Shown here: in pieces, positions 22,828-35,159 of the stretch
Numbering within the stretch: position 1 is the stretch's first letter
How the letters are laid out: every line of letters starts with the position of its first letter
NCBI RefSeq assembly: GCF_963576675.1
Contig: NC_088910.1
Location: 105,490,807 to 105,554,806 of the forward strand
Source: Euphorbia lathyris
Taxonomy: Eukaryota; Streptophyta; Magnoliopsida; Malpighiales; Euphorbiaceae
Length of the DNA: 64,000 nt
Direction: 5' to 3'
The notes under the pieces: model-generated
Told to the model about the DNA's origin: nothing
Databases searched by the model: none
Seen by the model: the letters and a program-made list of their open reading frames with translations, nothing else
Position numbers and translations under genes: made by a program

Positions 22828-23276
22828 GTAAAAATTGGCGTAACTTTATGAACGATGATCTATTTCTTATTTTAATATTGGTTTATATTTTTATTTCCGT
22901 TAATGTGTACGTGTTATTATATGTTTGTTTCTAATTTTATTTTCGTGTAATGTTTAAGTGTTTCTTAATATTAATAAATAAATAAAATTAATAATTATTA
23001 TATTATATATATTTTACATTTTAATGTATAAGTTTTTTTAATTATATATAATATTTTTAGTCTAAATTGATAAAATTAACAATTAATAATAAAAGTGTAT
23101 GTAAAATGTATTATAATATTAATAAATAATGTATATGAAATGGAATAAAAAAGAGAATATTCTTTTTAGGGAACAAATTATATTTTTGGGTTGGAGAAAA
23201 AATAGGGATTGGGGAAGAAAAAATAGAGAATTGGAGATAGGAAAGGAAAATATGGGGGTAATGGTTGGAGATGCTC
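22828..23276 (+). other. 3' non-coding part of the Harbinger element
   Basis: AT-rich sequence between the transposase stop and the proposed right end. The last 100 bp are purine-rich on the plus strand and end GGTTGGAGATGCTC. Short ORFs on both strands here have no motif. Confidence 0.5.
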
Positions 23277-23279
23277 TTA

Positions 23280-23825
23280 GGCTCTCCATGGATCAGAAAA
23301 AAAAAGAAACAGATCTGACACATTCCATAACTAGCTTCACAAAAGCATTATATATATTCATTTTGAGCATCAATCTATTAGCCAACACATTTGAAAGGCT
23401 TTATGTCATTTGTATTTTTGTACATTTATTTTCTAGAAGAAATTGTATATGTTGTTCTTATCATTGTATATTATTTTTTTACTTTTTATTTTAATTTTAG
23501 GTAGAATTTTTTTTCTTCTTTGTAAGCGACGGTTACTTTGATATGGAGACGGTTACTTTGATATGGAGCTGGAATTTCTAACTAGGATATGATGCCGAAA
23601 ATAGATCGATTTTATATCACCCTTAATAACATCATGACAACCGGATAAAGTAGAGGATCAGACTAGTAAGTTGTGGAGTCAAGCCATGAAGATGGAGTTC
23701 CACCTAGGATTGACTTTTAATCTTCATATTTGCTTATGAGGATCAACTTAGATTTAGAGCTATGTCAAGACTTCGATCACTAAAATGTAAATCTATCGAA
23801 GTAGAGTGCAACTAGTTATCTTAGT
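23280..23825. other. Intergenic DNA with a 20-bp duplication
   Basis: GACGGTTACTTTGATATGGA is present twice in tandem at 23527-23566. No gene or transposon end is recognised. Confidence 0.5.
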
Positions 23826-25620
23826 AGAGTGCAACAAGGAATGCTGCTGGTGGGATTCAAACTCAGGCACTTCCACATACACTCCACATTACTTACCACT
23901 AGGACAATTACTTTTCTTATACATTATGTCGCGCGCTGCTTAATATACTACTGTCCTTGTATCTTCTATTGTTTAATATTTGACGCATACACTTATTAAT
24001 ATCGATTAAATATGCATAATAATGAATTATTAATAGAAAAAAAAGAAATGTGCATAATAATGAATTATTAATAGAAAAATAAATCCAAGAACATGCTCTA
24101 ATTTCTTATTTATTTAATTCCTCTATATTTTTTTTCTAGAACACTTGCTTTAATTTGTTCATTATACAATTCTTTTATTTATATATTATTAAGTACCTCT
24201 GATGCTAAAAAAATCCAATATTATATTTTTTAAATAAAAATACACTTACTTTATTTTGTTTATTATACAATTATTTTATTTATATATTATTAAGTGCGTC
24301 CGATGCTAAAAAATTCAATACTATATTTTTTAAATAAAAATATATTATATATTTTAATAAAGTCATATAAATATTTTTAGAATATACGATATATTTAGAA
24401 CTTATGACATGAAATTTAGAACATATGTTTTAATTTTTAGAACACAAACTATAAAGTTTAGAACATACGATATATTTTTTAAAACAGACGTTAGAACATA
24501 TATTTGAACTTTTAGAACACGAACTATGAAGTTTAGAACGTACGACATATTTTTTAGAACATACGTTAGATTATATATTTTAATTTTTGGAACACAAACT
24601 AAAAAGTTTAGAACATAAGTTATGTTTTTTAGAACATGCGTTACGTTTTTTCGAACATGAGTTATAAATTATATTATAGAACAAATGCAAAAATGATCAA
24701 GATATTTACTGATTTTTTCAAACATTATACTTAATTTTTAGAACACAAATTATAAAGTTTATAACATATGTAACATTATTTAGAACATCGTCCTTAATAT
24801 TTTAAAACATAAATTACAAAAAAAAAATATAGAGGAATTAAATAAATAAGAAATTGGAGCATGTTTTTGGATTTTTTTCTATTAATAATTCATTATTATG
24901 CACATTTCTTTTTTTTTTCTATTAATAATTTATTATCATGCACATTTAATCGATATTAATAAGTGCATGTGTCAAATATTAAACAATAGAAGCTACAAGG
25001 ACAGTGGTATATTGAGCAGCGCGCGACATAATGCACAAGAAAAGCATAACGTATGTTCTAAAGTTTATAGTTCGAAAAAACATAACGCATGTTCTAAAAA
25101 ACATAACGTATGTTCTAAAAAATATGTCGTACATTCTAAACTTCATAGTTCGTGTTTTAAAAATTAAAATATATGTTCTAACGTATGTTTTAAAAAATAT
25201 ATTTTCTGATATAAATAAAATATTAATATAAAATTTTATTAAAATATATAATATATTTTTATTTAAAAAATATAGTATTGGATTTTTGTTAGCATCAGAT
25301 GCACTTAATAATATATAAATAAAAGAATTGTATAATGAACAACCTAAAGCAAGTGTATTTTTATTTAAAAAATATAGTATGGATTTTTTTAGCATCAAAT
25401 GCACTTAATAATATATAAATAAGAGAATTGTATAATGAACAGTGTATTTTTATTTAAAAAATATAATATTGGATTTTTTTTAGCATCAGAGGCACTTAAT
25501 AATATATAAATAAAAGAATTGTATAATAAACAAATTAAAACAAGTGTCCCAGTGGTAGATGGTGTGCGTGTCACTGCTTCTATGCCCCAGTCTTAGGTAA
25601 GGACAGGCTTGAAACCACCA
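23826..25620. repeat. AT-rich palindromic (foldback) repeat complex
   Basis: Sequence 23910-24122 is about 90% identical to the reverse complement of 24833-25046, centred on GCAGCGCGCGACATAATG and AACAATAGAAG words. Inside, 'TTTAGAACATACG'-type words occur more than ten times at 24370-24800 and inverted ('cgtatgttctaaa') at 25040-25190. A ~95-bp module containing 'aataatatataaataaaag' is repeated twice on the left (inverted) and three times on the right (25270-25540). Both outer edges carry tRNA-like words pointing outward: 'agtggta' then a B-box-like GAGTTTGAATCC (minus, about 23890-23850), and 'agtggta' then GGCTTGAAACC (plus, 25556-25615). No coding region is supported. It could be a foldback transposon or inverted SINE-related copies. 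Confidence 0.65.
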
Positions 25621-26610
25621 AAGTTTTGCATGCTTGTAAAATGGTTGAAAATGGATTTGTGAGTGCTCATGTTTTGAAGATGAAAGGCTACATAGATCAC
25701 CTAGAGGGGCTTGATTTTCCCATCACCCAAGAATTGGCTACTGACCTTATTCTTGATTCATTGTCTAATAGTTATGGACAATTTATTATGAATTATCATA
25801 TAACCATTATTGAGTTGCATTGGATGCTTAAAAATATTGTACAGTCCGTCAAAGCTAAGCCTGCCACCAGCCATGTCTCGATGGTTCAAAAGGGAAAAGG
25901 GTTCAAAAGTAAGGGAAAAAGGAAAAGCACTTAAGCCCAAGAGTTGAGAAATGAGTGCCTAAGCCCAAGGCCGATTCCAAAGTGAAAGCTCCAAAGGGAT
26001 GGAACTTGCCATATCTACAATGAACCAGGTCATTGGAAGATGAATTGCAAGCTCTATTTGGAAGATTTAAAGAAGAATAGTAGTGAGACTACGACTTCAT
26101 GTATTTATGTTATAGAAATCAATTTATCGACCTCTATTTCTACTTCTTGGATATTAGATACTGGATGTGGATCTCACATTTGTATGAATGTGCAGGTTTT
26201 CAGAAGGAGTAGAAGGCTAATGAAGGGCGAGGTGGACCTACGAGTAGGCAATGGATCAAGGGTTGTCGCCCTAGCTGTAGGAGTTTATGAATTGGTTTTG
26301 CCCAGTAGACTTAGTTTGTTTTTGAACAATTGCTAGTATGTTCCTGCTTCGAGTAGGAATATTATTTATGTTTTTTGTTTAGACATTGATGGTTTTTCTT
26401 TTATTATTAAGAATAATAATTGCTCCATTTATCTTAAAGATTTTTTTTTTAATTCAAATTCTAATGTATATAGTGGTCTTTATATTTTAAATCTAGACAA
26501 GAATAATAGTGAGCATTTCTATAACATAACTATTAAAAAGCTTAAATAAAATGATTTAATAACCTACATATGGCACTATCGATTTGGACATATTAAAAAT
26601 TATTTGAAAA
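25620..26610 (+). pseudogene. Copia retrotransposon fragment (gag end, protease, pre-integrase)
   Basis: The reading frame, interrupted by stops and shifts, shows in order: a gag segment of the UBN2 type (LEGLDFPITQELATDLIL, 25700-25830), a basic stretch, a CCHC knuckle remnant ending GHWKMNC (26030), the aspartic protease motif WILDTGCGSH (about 26146), and the gag-pre-integrase WHYRFGHI (about 26572). The piece stops before the integrase core. There are no LTRs nearby. It differs in sequence from elements A and B downstream, so it is a separate, older Copia lineage fragment. Confidence 0.85.
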
Positions 26611-27439
26611 ATTAAGAATATGGTTCCATAGTAAATATGATACCAAACAAGTTTAATTCTTGAAAAATTTCATTTTGAGGCTGTTATCGGCCAAATTTGG
26701 TAAAGTAAAAAAAACATGTAAAATTTTGCAACTATAAGGTTGTGTTTGCAAAAAAAAATTACCACAGGTACCACATCGCAAATCCACCAAACCACAAGGT
26801 AGTTATTTGGAATTAACCCTTATTATTAATAGTATCATCTGTAGTCAAAGAGGAATCATCATCATTTAAACATTGTTGTGGCGAATTCTGTTGCATTGGC
26901 AATAGATACATTCAGTGAAGCAAATGTGATTTGGAATGGAGAGAGAGGTGGAAATTTAATTGATTTTAGAGAGAGAAATTAGTAAAGAGGAGAGAGGAGA
27001 GAAAAGAGAGAGAAAGAAGAAGAAAAATAAGAAATTAAATAGAGATGGAGAAGATGGTGTATTTGATTTTTATTTTTTATTTTGGAGTTTATTTATGATA
27101 ATTAGATAATAAAGGGGGTTAATTTATAAAATAAATAAATATAAGGACTAAATTAATTCTTTTCCTTTTGACTTTTAACATCGTTAGTCAATTTGATATG
27201 TGTTTGCTAACGGAATGAAACTCAAGGTACCATTTTGTAAACTTTTAAACCACATGGGTGTTGATCGAAGATAGGTGTAACCACAAGGTTTATTTTTATA
27301 CTTTTCCCTAAATTTTTTAAATAGTTTATCCTATTTCTCTGTTCGAGGCTCTTTACGCACCCTTCAAAATCGAGACCTAGCTTAAGTGACTTGAGACCCT
27401 TAACCACTCAAACCAACCTTAATTGGTATTAATATTTAT
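26611..27439. other. Intergenic DNA, nothing recognised
   Basis: AT-rich, with a purine run of GAGAGA repeats at 26935-27020. No ORF with a family signature and no clear terminal repeats. Confidence 0.5.
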
Positions 27440-28486
27440 TTATTTTTATTACAGGGAGGATCTGAAGCTCTCGGCAAAAGAAGAAAAGGAAAGGAAAAAG
27501 AAATTAAAACGTTAAGATAATGCTCAGATCAACCGAGAGCTGCTAGACCCTCATTGTCAGCTTGCAACATATTCTAGATGCCTGCAGAAGGCATGTCGCT
27601 CTCGTGATAGCCCATGGACAGCAGTCCTACATAGTTTTCCATTCAATCAACTGCCTTATTCCCCTCCCAGTGTGTATGTTGTATCTGAATCACTTAGGGT
27701 GCTCTAACAAGTTCCTTACACTGTTTTACGGCCATGGAAAGTGATGACCAGTGGACGCTACTTCCTTAATAGACTGCTGTGAATCTACCTCCACAATTAC
27801 CCCGTCTAAACCATTTCTCCCAGGCAAGCCTCAACCCATAAAAGAGCCCCTATAATTCCGCTAAGTTGAAGGAGCATATTCCAATATTGTAAGCAAAACC
27901 CTAAAGCCACTTCCCTCTCGCATCCCGAATGAGTCCCCCCGTAGAGGTCGGACCTAGATTTCCTTTGCCAGCTCCATCACAATTGACCTTCACCCAACCA
28001 TCCTCCCGGAAGCGCTAACAAATCCGAATTTCCTGCCTCGGGTTCCTAGCCAAACCCCTCGGTTCCACAAAGGCACGTAGCAAACCATCGGCTTGTGATA
28101 ACACGAATTGAACCTGATCCGATGGACATTGTTTACTCGGATCAAAAAGTTTTAGGCACCGCCATCGCCAAAGCCACCAACAACCCGTCGCAAAGACCAT
28201 GCTCCATAGTATCCCGTGATAAGTCCCTTGCTTTGACAGATTCATTTCAACCCAATTCAAACTGTTCAACACTATAAACCTCTGCCAATCCCGGAGATTC
28301 ACTACGGCTTGCCAAAAGGAACGAGCAATCCTATAGTCCCGAATAATATGGAGAGACGTTTCAAGCTCCAAGAAGACCGAACAACTCCTCGAGCTAGTCA
28401 AGTTCCTGGTCCGTCAGACTTCCTGACTTAAAAGAGCATTATGACTGAAAAGCCAAAGGAAAATGAGGTTGGTGGGAGTTGAACTT
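27440..28486 (-). pseudogene. L1-type LINE, 3' part (zf-RVT and RNase H), disrupted
   Basis: On the minus strand the frame around 28440-28015 reads like the C-terminal zinc-binding region of plant non-LTR reverse transcriptases: SHNALL-type context, CSVFLELETSLHIIRD and WWLWRWRC. It then continues into an RNase H-like DGWVKVNCDGA (about 28000-27960) with stops and frame changes to about 27500. The minus-strand 3' end is CCCTGTAATAAAAATAAAT, an A-rich LINE tail. At 28487 the sequence is cut by the LTR of element B; the rest of this LINE should lie on the far side of the nested stack, outside the window. It is old and inactive. Confidence 0.8.
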
Positions 28487-29972
28487 TGTTGGTCCCGTGT
28501 GATTAGTTCCAAGGGGGGGTTAGGAACTAATATAACTTTTTAAATTTTAATTAAGCTGACTTAATATATTTTCTTGAGTTAGTGAACTCAGCTTTGGTCA
28601 GCACAGCCTATTATAGTGTAAGACAACTTTAGTCAGATGTTGACTAAAACTATTTTACGTATGAGTTGGGAATTGACACTGTTGTGGTCAGCTTCCAACT
28701 CAGCACTCTTATTTACTCAGTGTCAGTTTTAAGCAATTTTATATGCCGAGTAAATATGACAAGCAACACATACAGATATATATATATATATATATATTGA
28801 GAGAGAGTTAGAAATTACTCAATACGACTTATCCTGGTTCGGCCTCTCCGCCTACGTCCAGTCCCCAGAGTCCCTCCGGGCTTTTTAAATCCAATACTGA
28901 GCTCTTTAAAGGTAGAGCACAAACCGTTTACAAGGCAGTTGAATATGCAAGAGTACCTTCCTCTATTTGTCTACTCAACTCCTACTAAGTGCTATAACCG
29001 AACACTTAGGTGTCTCCACCACTGAGTATTTACAACCAAACACTCAGCACAACACTCTCAATTTACAATTGATACGAATTGTTCTTTTCGAATGAAGAAC
29101 ACTTTAGATGATTACAAGATCACTCTAGCTTTTACACAGAATAGAAAAGTTGGTGTAAGATCTCTTTTGTTTTGATGTGCTTTTTGCTTGTATTTTTCTC
29201 ACTTGTATTTTCTGTGATTCGACAATATTCCAAGAGGTTTACTTGTCTCTTTATAGTTGCAATCTGAAGATCAAATCATTTGAATTTGATTTGCCCGTTG
29301 AATCCAAAACGGCTCTTTTGGGAGACAATGCTCTGGTCAGTTTTAGGTTTGCAGGCCAATCCTGTCGTCTGATTTCCTTAGGTGCCAGGCTTGTCCTTTT
29401 CTTGCAGTTTTGTCTTCTTGTACAGGTTTTCGTCTTCTAGCTAACGGACGTTTGACCCATGCGTCTCGAAATCATTTCTGTGCGTAATTTCGAGGTTCCT
29501 ATTATTGGTTCAGACAGTTGTCGGACTTGTCTTTTAGCTAACGGATGTTTGGTGCTGTCCTAAAGATCACTCGGCATGACTTTGTTATTCATTTGCTTCT
29601 GATTGTTGTTAATCCAGATACTGAGTTATCTTTTACTCAGCTTCCATGGCCAGCTTCGTCCTATAAGAACTTATAGTTCGAAGACTCTTCTTGATACTGA
29701 GTTTCGCTCCACTCAGCTTCTTGATCTCTAAGCTTCTGTTCCGAAGATGACTTATCTTCTGTTATGCTGAGTTCCACTCTACTCAGCTTGTGCTGTGATC
29801 TTATGCCGGCTTTGTCCTGTCTTACTTTTTATTTCTATTTATATTTATGCTCAACATTGAACAAACATATTAGCACAATTAAATCAACGCACTTAAATTT
29901 AATTGTCTCTTAATCATGGATTAACTTAAATGATTTTGTCAAATCAAAATCGTGTGGAAATGTGTTTCAACA
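28487..29972 (-). repeat. 3' LTR of element B
   Basis: 1,486 bp. On the minus strand it begins TGTTGAAACACATTTCC and ends GGGACCAACA, matching the ends of the element A LTRs. A TATA box (TATAAAGA) lies at 29255-29248. A TA dinucleotide run is at 28775-28798. It is longer and clearly diverged relative to the A LTRs. Confidence 0.9.
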
Positions 29973-30503
29973 AACTCCCCCATTTTGATGTTGGCAAAAT
30001 ATTTAACTGATGGAACTCAGCATTGAGATTCCCCATGATTGAAATTTTTTTTATTACTTCTGAAATTTCTTCCCTGTAAGGGTTGCGTCTATTGACTTAA
30101 CTTAACTCTAAACCTTCTAAGATTCAATTGAGTAAAATCAAGGCATGCTTATACTAACTTAGTTCAATTCTAGACCTTCCAAGATCTAATTCAGATGAGC
30201 CTAGGTCAGCTTTTCAGAAGAGGTCAATGTGTTCTAACTCAGTTTTGATACATGGTTAGTTTTATGGGAAAACCTTTTTCAGATTAGATGTATCAAGTCT
30301 AATGTGGATTGAGTTTATTTCGTTTTCTTTTGTTTGTTTGTTCAATTAAGATTAATTAAGACAGATCAGCATAAAGCACAAAACGTAAGTGAGCATCGCA
30401 TACAATTAATCAGTTTGGAATAAAAATATGCATAATATATAGATAGTCAGCAAGACAAAATTCACAATACAAGTCAAGAATAAAAGTTAGCAACCTAGCT
30501 AAA
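29973..30503 (-). other. 3' untranslated region and polypurine tract of element B
   Basis: Directly next to the LTR the minus strand reads CAAAATGGGGGAGTTTGT, a polypurine tract used to prime plus-strand DNA synthesis. A second, weaker ATGGGGAATC is about 60 bp further upstream. The rest is non-coding. Confidence 0.8.
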
Positions 30504-33440
30504 CTACTTATTCCTATTGACTTGGACATGGGCAGTATTGATTTTGCCTTTTCCTTTTTGTTGCTGACTACCGGACGCTTCCCCTACATGTTGAGTTTTA
30601 TCAGCTTGTTCTTTCTCCCTCGTTTTGCCACCATCTGGCGGAGGAGGAACAAAAGTGTCATTGAGAGCAGCACGAGTTAATCTGACTGAATAAGCCTTAA
30701 GTCTCTTCGTGCTTTCCCTTAACCCATCAAAAACAGGTATACCATCGTCTAAGGTATCGCGAGGAATGCGGATGGACGCACTGAACATACTGAGTATATA
30801 CTCCTGGGATTTTCCAAGCCATGTGATTGTGTCAGTCAGCTGGGCATAGGCTTGATAGTACATTTTAAGCAGACCCGAATCATAAAACTGACGTTGAGCG
30901 TTTGTGTGACGCACATGTTTGTAAGTTGCCCGAGAGTATTGTTGCAATAGTTCATTGGTCTTGAGTTGATTAGTTTCCATTTCCTCTTTACTCAAGTTGA
31001 GTAGACGGATAGCTTCGCTTATTTGTTCGACGGAACATTGAGAAGTTGAGGAGATTAGCTCGCGAGTGCCGATCAGCTCAGAATTCAACTTGGTAAAATG
31101 TTGATTCAACTCAGCAGAGGTAGCATAGCCCGTGTTGACCGCAGAAAGAGTATTAATTTGGCCTTAAAGGGAATTCAAGTGATTTACCATCATTAACTGC
31201 AGTTCGGCTAGCTTGACGATGGATTCTTTCTTGGGTTGCTGCGTTTGGATCGTTGCCATTACACTTACCAAATCTTTGAGACCCTTGATCTCATTGAGGA
31301 GCTGAGTGATAGATGAGATTTGGGGTGACTCAATATTAGCAGACCCAGCAGCATCGGCATGAGAAGTATTCAAATCCTGAAGAATGGTTTGAGCGGAGTC
31401 AATAATGCGACATCCGGACTCAATAGCATGAAGATAAGCATATGTGGTTTCAGGAATTGACTCAGTTGCCGGAATTCAAGTGGAATTAGAGGGGCCAGCT
31501 TGGGTAACAACTGGATTTTCATTAGCAGTAGGAACTAACTGCTCAACATTCTGCGATATTGGATGGGAAGGAGGTGGATCATCACAAATGTTTACCTGCT
31601 CAGTGTTGGTTTGAGTTGGTGAGGGAGGAGTTAACTCAGGCTGAGCAGGGTTTTCCTTAGCATGCTTTGTACTTGGAGCATCTTGGACTTCGAGCTCTTG
31701 CTCAGCAGGAATTGGATTTTCCGGAGACTTAGCGTGTTCCTCAGGATGAGTAACAGAGCCTTGCTTTTTCTCAAGTTCCGTTGGAGAAGGCTCAGTGGGG
31801 TTTGAGAAGAATTGGAACTGCATATCTGATAGGTCAGTAATGGGATCCTGCAGAGGAGAATCACCCAAAAGATCAATGATTGGCGACTTCTGAGCCTTTT
31901 TCTTAAGCCTTCTCAATTTCTTAGCCTTAGGAGGAGAGGGGTCAGCTTGAATAGAATCAAGAGAGTCAGAAAGTGAATGTACCCCTAGGTCAGCATGTTC
32001 CTTTGCTGTGAGCTCAGCTTGTTCGTCAACCAGCTCGGTATTGATTATCTGTTCATGCTCAGCACTTATTGTTGGCTCATCATCCACTTCCTCATGTTGC
32101 TCAACATTTGCTGTCTTAGTTTGCTCAACATGTTCTTGCTCCTCAGTATCAACATTTTCTTGCTTCTCAGCATCCACCTGTCCCCCGAGATTTTCAAATT
32201 CTTCTTCCTTTTGGTCAGTCGGTGGTCTTTCGAGATCAATGTCTTGACTTCTCATAAAATGGGAGTCAGGAGTTACTATCAGGTTAAGAGGAGCAGCTTC
32301 AATAGGTTGCAAACCAGAATTCTTCTTCTTCTTCAGCAGAGGTTGATCTGGAGTCTCTTCACTTTCTTCTTCAGGCTGATCTTGCCTTTTTCTTTTCTCA
32401 GCTGATTTAGGTTCTTCCTGACTTCGCTCAGCTTCAGCCTTCTTTCCCCTTGACATAATTTTTAGCTTCTTTGGAACTGTGTTAGTGTCTTTAGTTGCCT
32501 GGTCAGTTTTCCTCTTTTTATCCTGCCGAGTGCGGTTAGCAGGTTTCTTTTCTTTCTGCAGATCTTGACCTTCAATTGCGGCTCCTTTTCCTTTCTTAGG
32601 CCCTATTGGTTGATCGAAGGCAAGACCAAACAATACAACAGCTATGATCTCTGTGCCCCAGACGTTAATTTCCTCCACTAAGCTTACTTGGTGGTCTTTG
32701 AGGATCCTGGTGATTAGGGAGCCTAATCTAAGGATACCCGTACTTCGCTGGAAACCACCGATGAGAAAGATCGGCATGTTGATCGGCTGATAGGTCAGCA
32801 TGTGCCATATAAAGCATTGCTCGAAGTTGGATGCTAAGGACGCAGCATTGATTTTTGGGAAGAGGAAGTTGGTCAGTATATAGTGGGCCATCTTCTTATT
32901 CTGACCCATGGATGTGCTAGAGATTTCCCCGATATGACCGACAGGTTTGCAAAAACTAACGGGATAATCAATTTTGTCCTGGTCACCTGATTTTCTAAGT
33001 TTGGCTCCTTCGTTTTTTAATTTTAGCAGTGAGGCAAGGTAAGAAGGATTGATGAAGATATCTTTTCCTTGAACCTTCGTGACCATGTAGTCCCAGTTGT
33101 CGTTAGCGGCTCTTAGGTTAGCGTAGAACTCCTTTACTAACTCAGGGTAGGTGGCTTCTCGAATCGAGAACAGCTCGGTCCAGCCGTTCTTTGAGATCCA
33201 TTCACAGAAGGGTTGCTCGGCTTCCACAAATCCCTTCGAGAACCAGCGGGAGTGGTCAACTTTGTATCCCCTTACACTGCTGTAAACCAGGGAGTAGGTA
33301 CGTTCCAATGGTTTCTTTCCCTTATCCTGCTTTTGTTTCGGAGTTTGGTCATGCTGACCAGGTTCTTGAGATTTAGGATTTTCATCGGAGTGGTTTTTGT
33401 CGGAACCAGCACCGGAGAGGTTTTGTGAGTTCTTAGACAT
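30504..33440 (-). pseudogene. Third ORF of element B (env-position ORF), two premature stops
   Basis: One frame of 979 codons from ATG at 33440, interrupted only by TGA at 31478-31476 and TAA at 31166-31164, with no frameshift. Residues 60-270 hold a globular domain: EQPFCEWISKNGWTELF, then YPELVKEFYANL, GKDIFINPSYLASLLKL and LRLGSLITRIL, resembling the 'putative plant transposon protein' domain. Residues about 280-650 are highly charged (K/E/Q-rich, low complexity). The C-terminal third has heptad-like helices around SQCSVEQISEAIRLLNL. The ORF lies where Sireviruses carry an envelope-like ORF, but I see no signal peptide or convincing membrane segment, so an envelope role is not supported. 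The TAA aligns with a Gln in element A. Confidence 0.8.
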
Positions 33441-33540
33441 GATTCTTAGAAATCTTTGAGAGGTTTGGGATTTTGAGAGAGAAAGAGATTGATTTCCAGA
33501 AATTTCAAGCGTAAAGAGAGATAAGCGGGAATTCTTCCAC

Positions 33541-33548
33541 TATTTATA
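33541..33548 (-). promoter_or_regulatory. Internal TATA box before the third ORF of element B
   Basis: The minus strand reads CTCTATAAATAGTGG. It is 108 bp before the ATG at 33440 and is followed by a CT-rich leader (CTCTTTCTCTCTC). Element A has the same arrangement at 110 bp. Confidence 0.6.
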
Positions 33549-33758
33549 GAGGTTCGAATTGATCCTATTTGTTGAACTAGCTATTTTACCTCGAGATGAT
33601 CAATCGACAAAGATCCTGGCATTTATGACACATTCGGCGCATGTGATTTCTCATTATTTCTTACGTCATCCTAGGTGGCTATTTAATTCGCGTGCTAGCA
33701 TTTAATGTTGCAAGTGGGCTTTACTCAGTTTGTTAGAATATTAAACGTTTGTGGTACT

Positions 33759-35097
33759 TGTTGAAACACCTTTCCACATAATTTTGATTTGACAAAATTG
33801 TTTAAGTATAATTAAAAACATATTCTAAACACACTAAGTTTAAATGCTTTGATTTATACTACTAATGTGTTTGTTCAATGTTGAGTTAAATTGTTTATAA
33901 GATACAAAGTTTAAAAGGCCCAAAGCCCAATACGGAAGTCAAAGCCCAAGTCAAACAGATTAAGGCAACTCGGCCCGCGTATGTCAAAACGTTGTCGTTA
34001 TGGACAAAACGCAACTCAGCGTAAGAAGGATCTAGAAGACCTTCAGGGAACAACTTCGGGACGAAGCTGCTAGGTTGATTCGACAAAGGGTACAAGACAG
34101 CAGCTGGCTAAGGAAAACTTCCAGACAAAGTATTTCCACTTTGGGTAAAGTTCAGACGACACAGTATGCTGTCTAGTTGACATTACCATAAATGGAGAGA
34201 CACTCTGCCGAGCTGACCAAAAGCTGACCGAGGACAGAAGATACTCAAATCTGATTGGCCGAGAGCTCTGAGCTAGTCAGGATGACAACGACAGGAAGCT
34301 GTTTCCCTCCAACGGTTATTTCGAAATTCGAAATGACCGACACCTCAGACGTCTCTATAAATAGTGCCATCAGTTGCTTCATTCAACACAGAACTTGATC
34401 AAGCCATTACGCTGACCAAATTTCTACGCAAAGTTCTGCAAGCAAAAAGCAAAGCAATCTTACACTAAATTTTATATCTTTTGTGTAAAAGTCTAGAGTG
34501 ATTATTCAATCATCTAAGGTGTCTTAGCAATCATTGTTTAGGACAAACGCTTATCATTTCTAGAGATTAGAAAGGAGAGGCTGAGTACTCGGTTATAGTA
34601 CTCAGCGAGAGATTAGGATTGAGTAGAGGTATAGAGGAAGTTACTCTTGTTATACTCAGTTGCTAAGATTGTAAAAGGTTTGATGTTGTACCGTTAAAGA
34701 GCTCAGTAGAGAATTCGAAATCTCAGAACGTGTTCCGGGGACAGGACGTAGGCTTGGAGGTCGAACCTGGATAAATCAGCTGAGTAACATATTTCTAACC
34801 TTAAACTCCTTTATATATTTATTGCTTGCTTAAACAAAAACTGACCAAGTAAAGAGGTCAAGCTGAGTTGTGCGCATTGAATGTCTGAGCTCAGGAATAG
34901 ACTCTAAGTGCTATCTCCTGACTCAAGTAAAGAAACTGACCTAGTCACTAGTTGACTAAGCCAGTATCTTGCTATTCACTCAGCGCCGCTGTCCAAACCT
35001 TTTTCTCACGAAAAAGAAGTCTGCCCTAGCTTAAAATTTTAAATAGTTCCTAACCCCCCCATTGGAACTATACTTGTAACGTTATAAGGGACCAACA
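33759..35097 (+). repeat. 5' LTR of element A
   Basis: Starts TGTTGAAACACC and ends GGGACCAACA. The TATA box TATAAATAG is at 34356-34364, so transcription should start near 34390. Heptamers ACTCAGC/GCTGAGT are frequent in the second half. Confidence 0.96.
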
Positions 35098-35099
35098 AG

Positions 35100-35111
35100 T
35101 GGTATCAAAGC
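35100..35111 (+). other. Primer binding site of element A
   Basis: TGGTATCAAAGC, two bases after the LTR, matches the 3' end of initiator tRNA-Met with one difference from the usual TGGTATCAGAGC. Confidence 0.9.
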
Positions 35112-35159
35112 TTAAAAGCTCACTGTAAAAGGTTTAACCACCTTGAGCTGATCCCCACT

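Larger units (their letters stand above)
16583..23276 (+). mobile_element. Decayed PIF/Harbinger transposon, interrupted by a Helitron
   Basis: It contains both diagnostic genes: a Myb/trihelix-like ORF1 on the minus strand and a DDE transposase on the plus strand, divergently arranged. Proposed ends are GAGCATCT at 16583 and AGATGCTC ending at 23276, each next to TTA (16580-16582 and 23277-23279), the 3-bp TWA target typical of this superfamily. The terminal match is short and the inner arms are diverged, so the left end is less certain than the coding content. Without the inserted Helitron the element would be about 3.6 kb. Near 16640-16880 it holds tandem 'taggcttaacgtttacaa' repeats of about 35 bp. 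Confidence 0.75.
28487..33758 (-). mobile_element. Element B (Copia, Sirevirus-like), 3' half
   Basis: Minus-strand order: third ORF (33440 to 30504), polypurine tract, 3' LTR (29972 to 28487). It is inserted in the LINE; the flanking 5 bases are AACTT (28482-28486), whose partner would be outside the window. At 33754-33758 it is interrupted by element A (duplication GTACT) and resumes at 45306. LTR ends and ORF content are close to element A, so both belong to one family, but B is older and differs throughout. Confidence 0.9.

Noticed and set aside
24898..25404. Overlapping ORFs of 66-141 codons on both strands
   Set aside because: Translations of the AGAACATACG-type word repeats in the AT-rich palindrome.
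25556..25620. Possible tRNA gene
   Set aside because: A- and B-box-like words are present, but no cloverleaf with an acceptor stem could be folded by eye.
29177..29440. 87-codon plus-strand ORF
   Set aside because: Falls in the element B LTR, antisense to it, with no motif.
30504..33440. Envelope glycoprotein for the third ORF of A/B
   Set aside because: No signal peptide, no convincing transmembrane helix and no Cys-rich ectodomain are visible; only its position recalls Sirevirus env-like ORFs.
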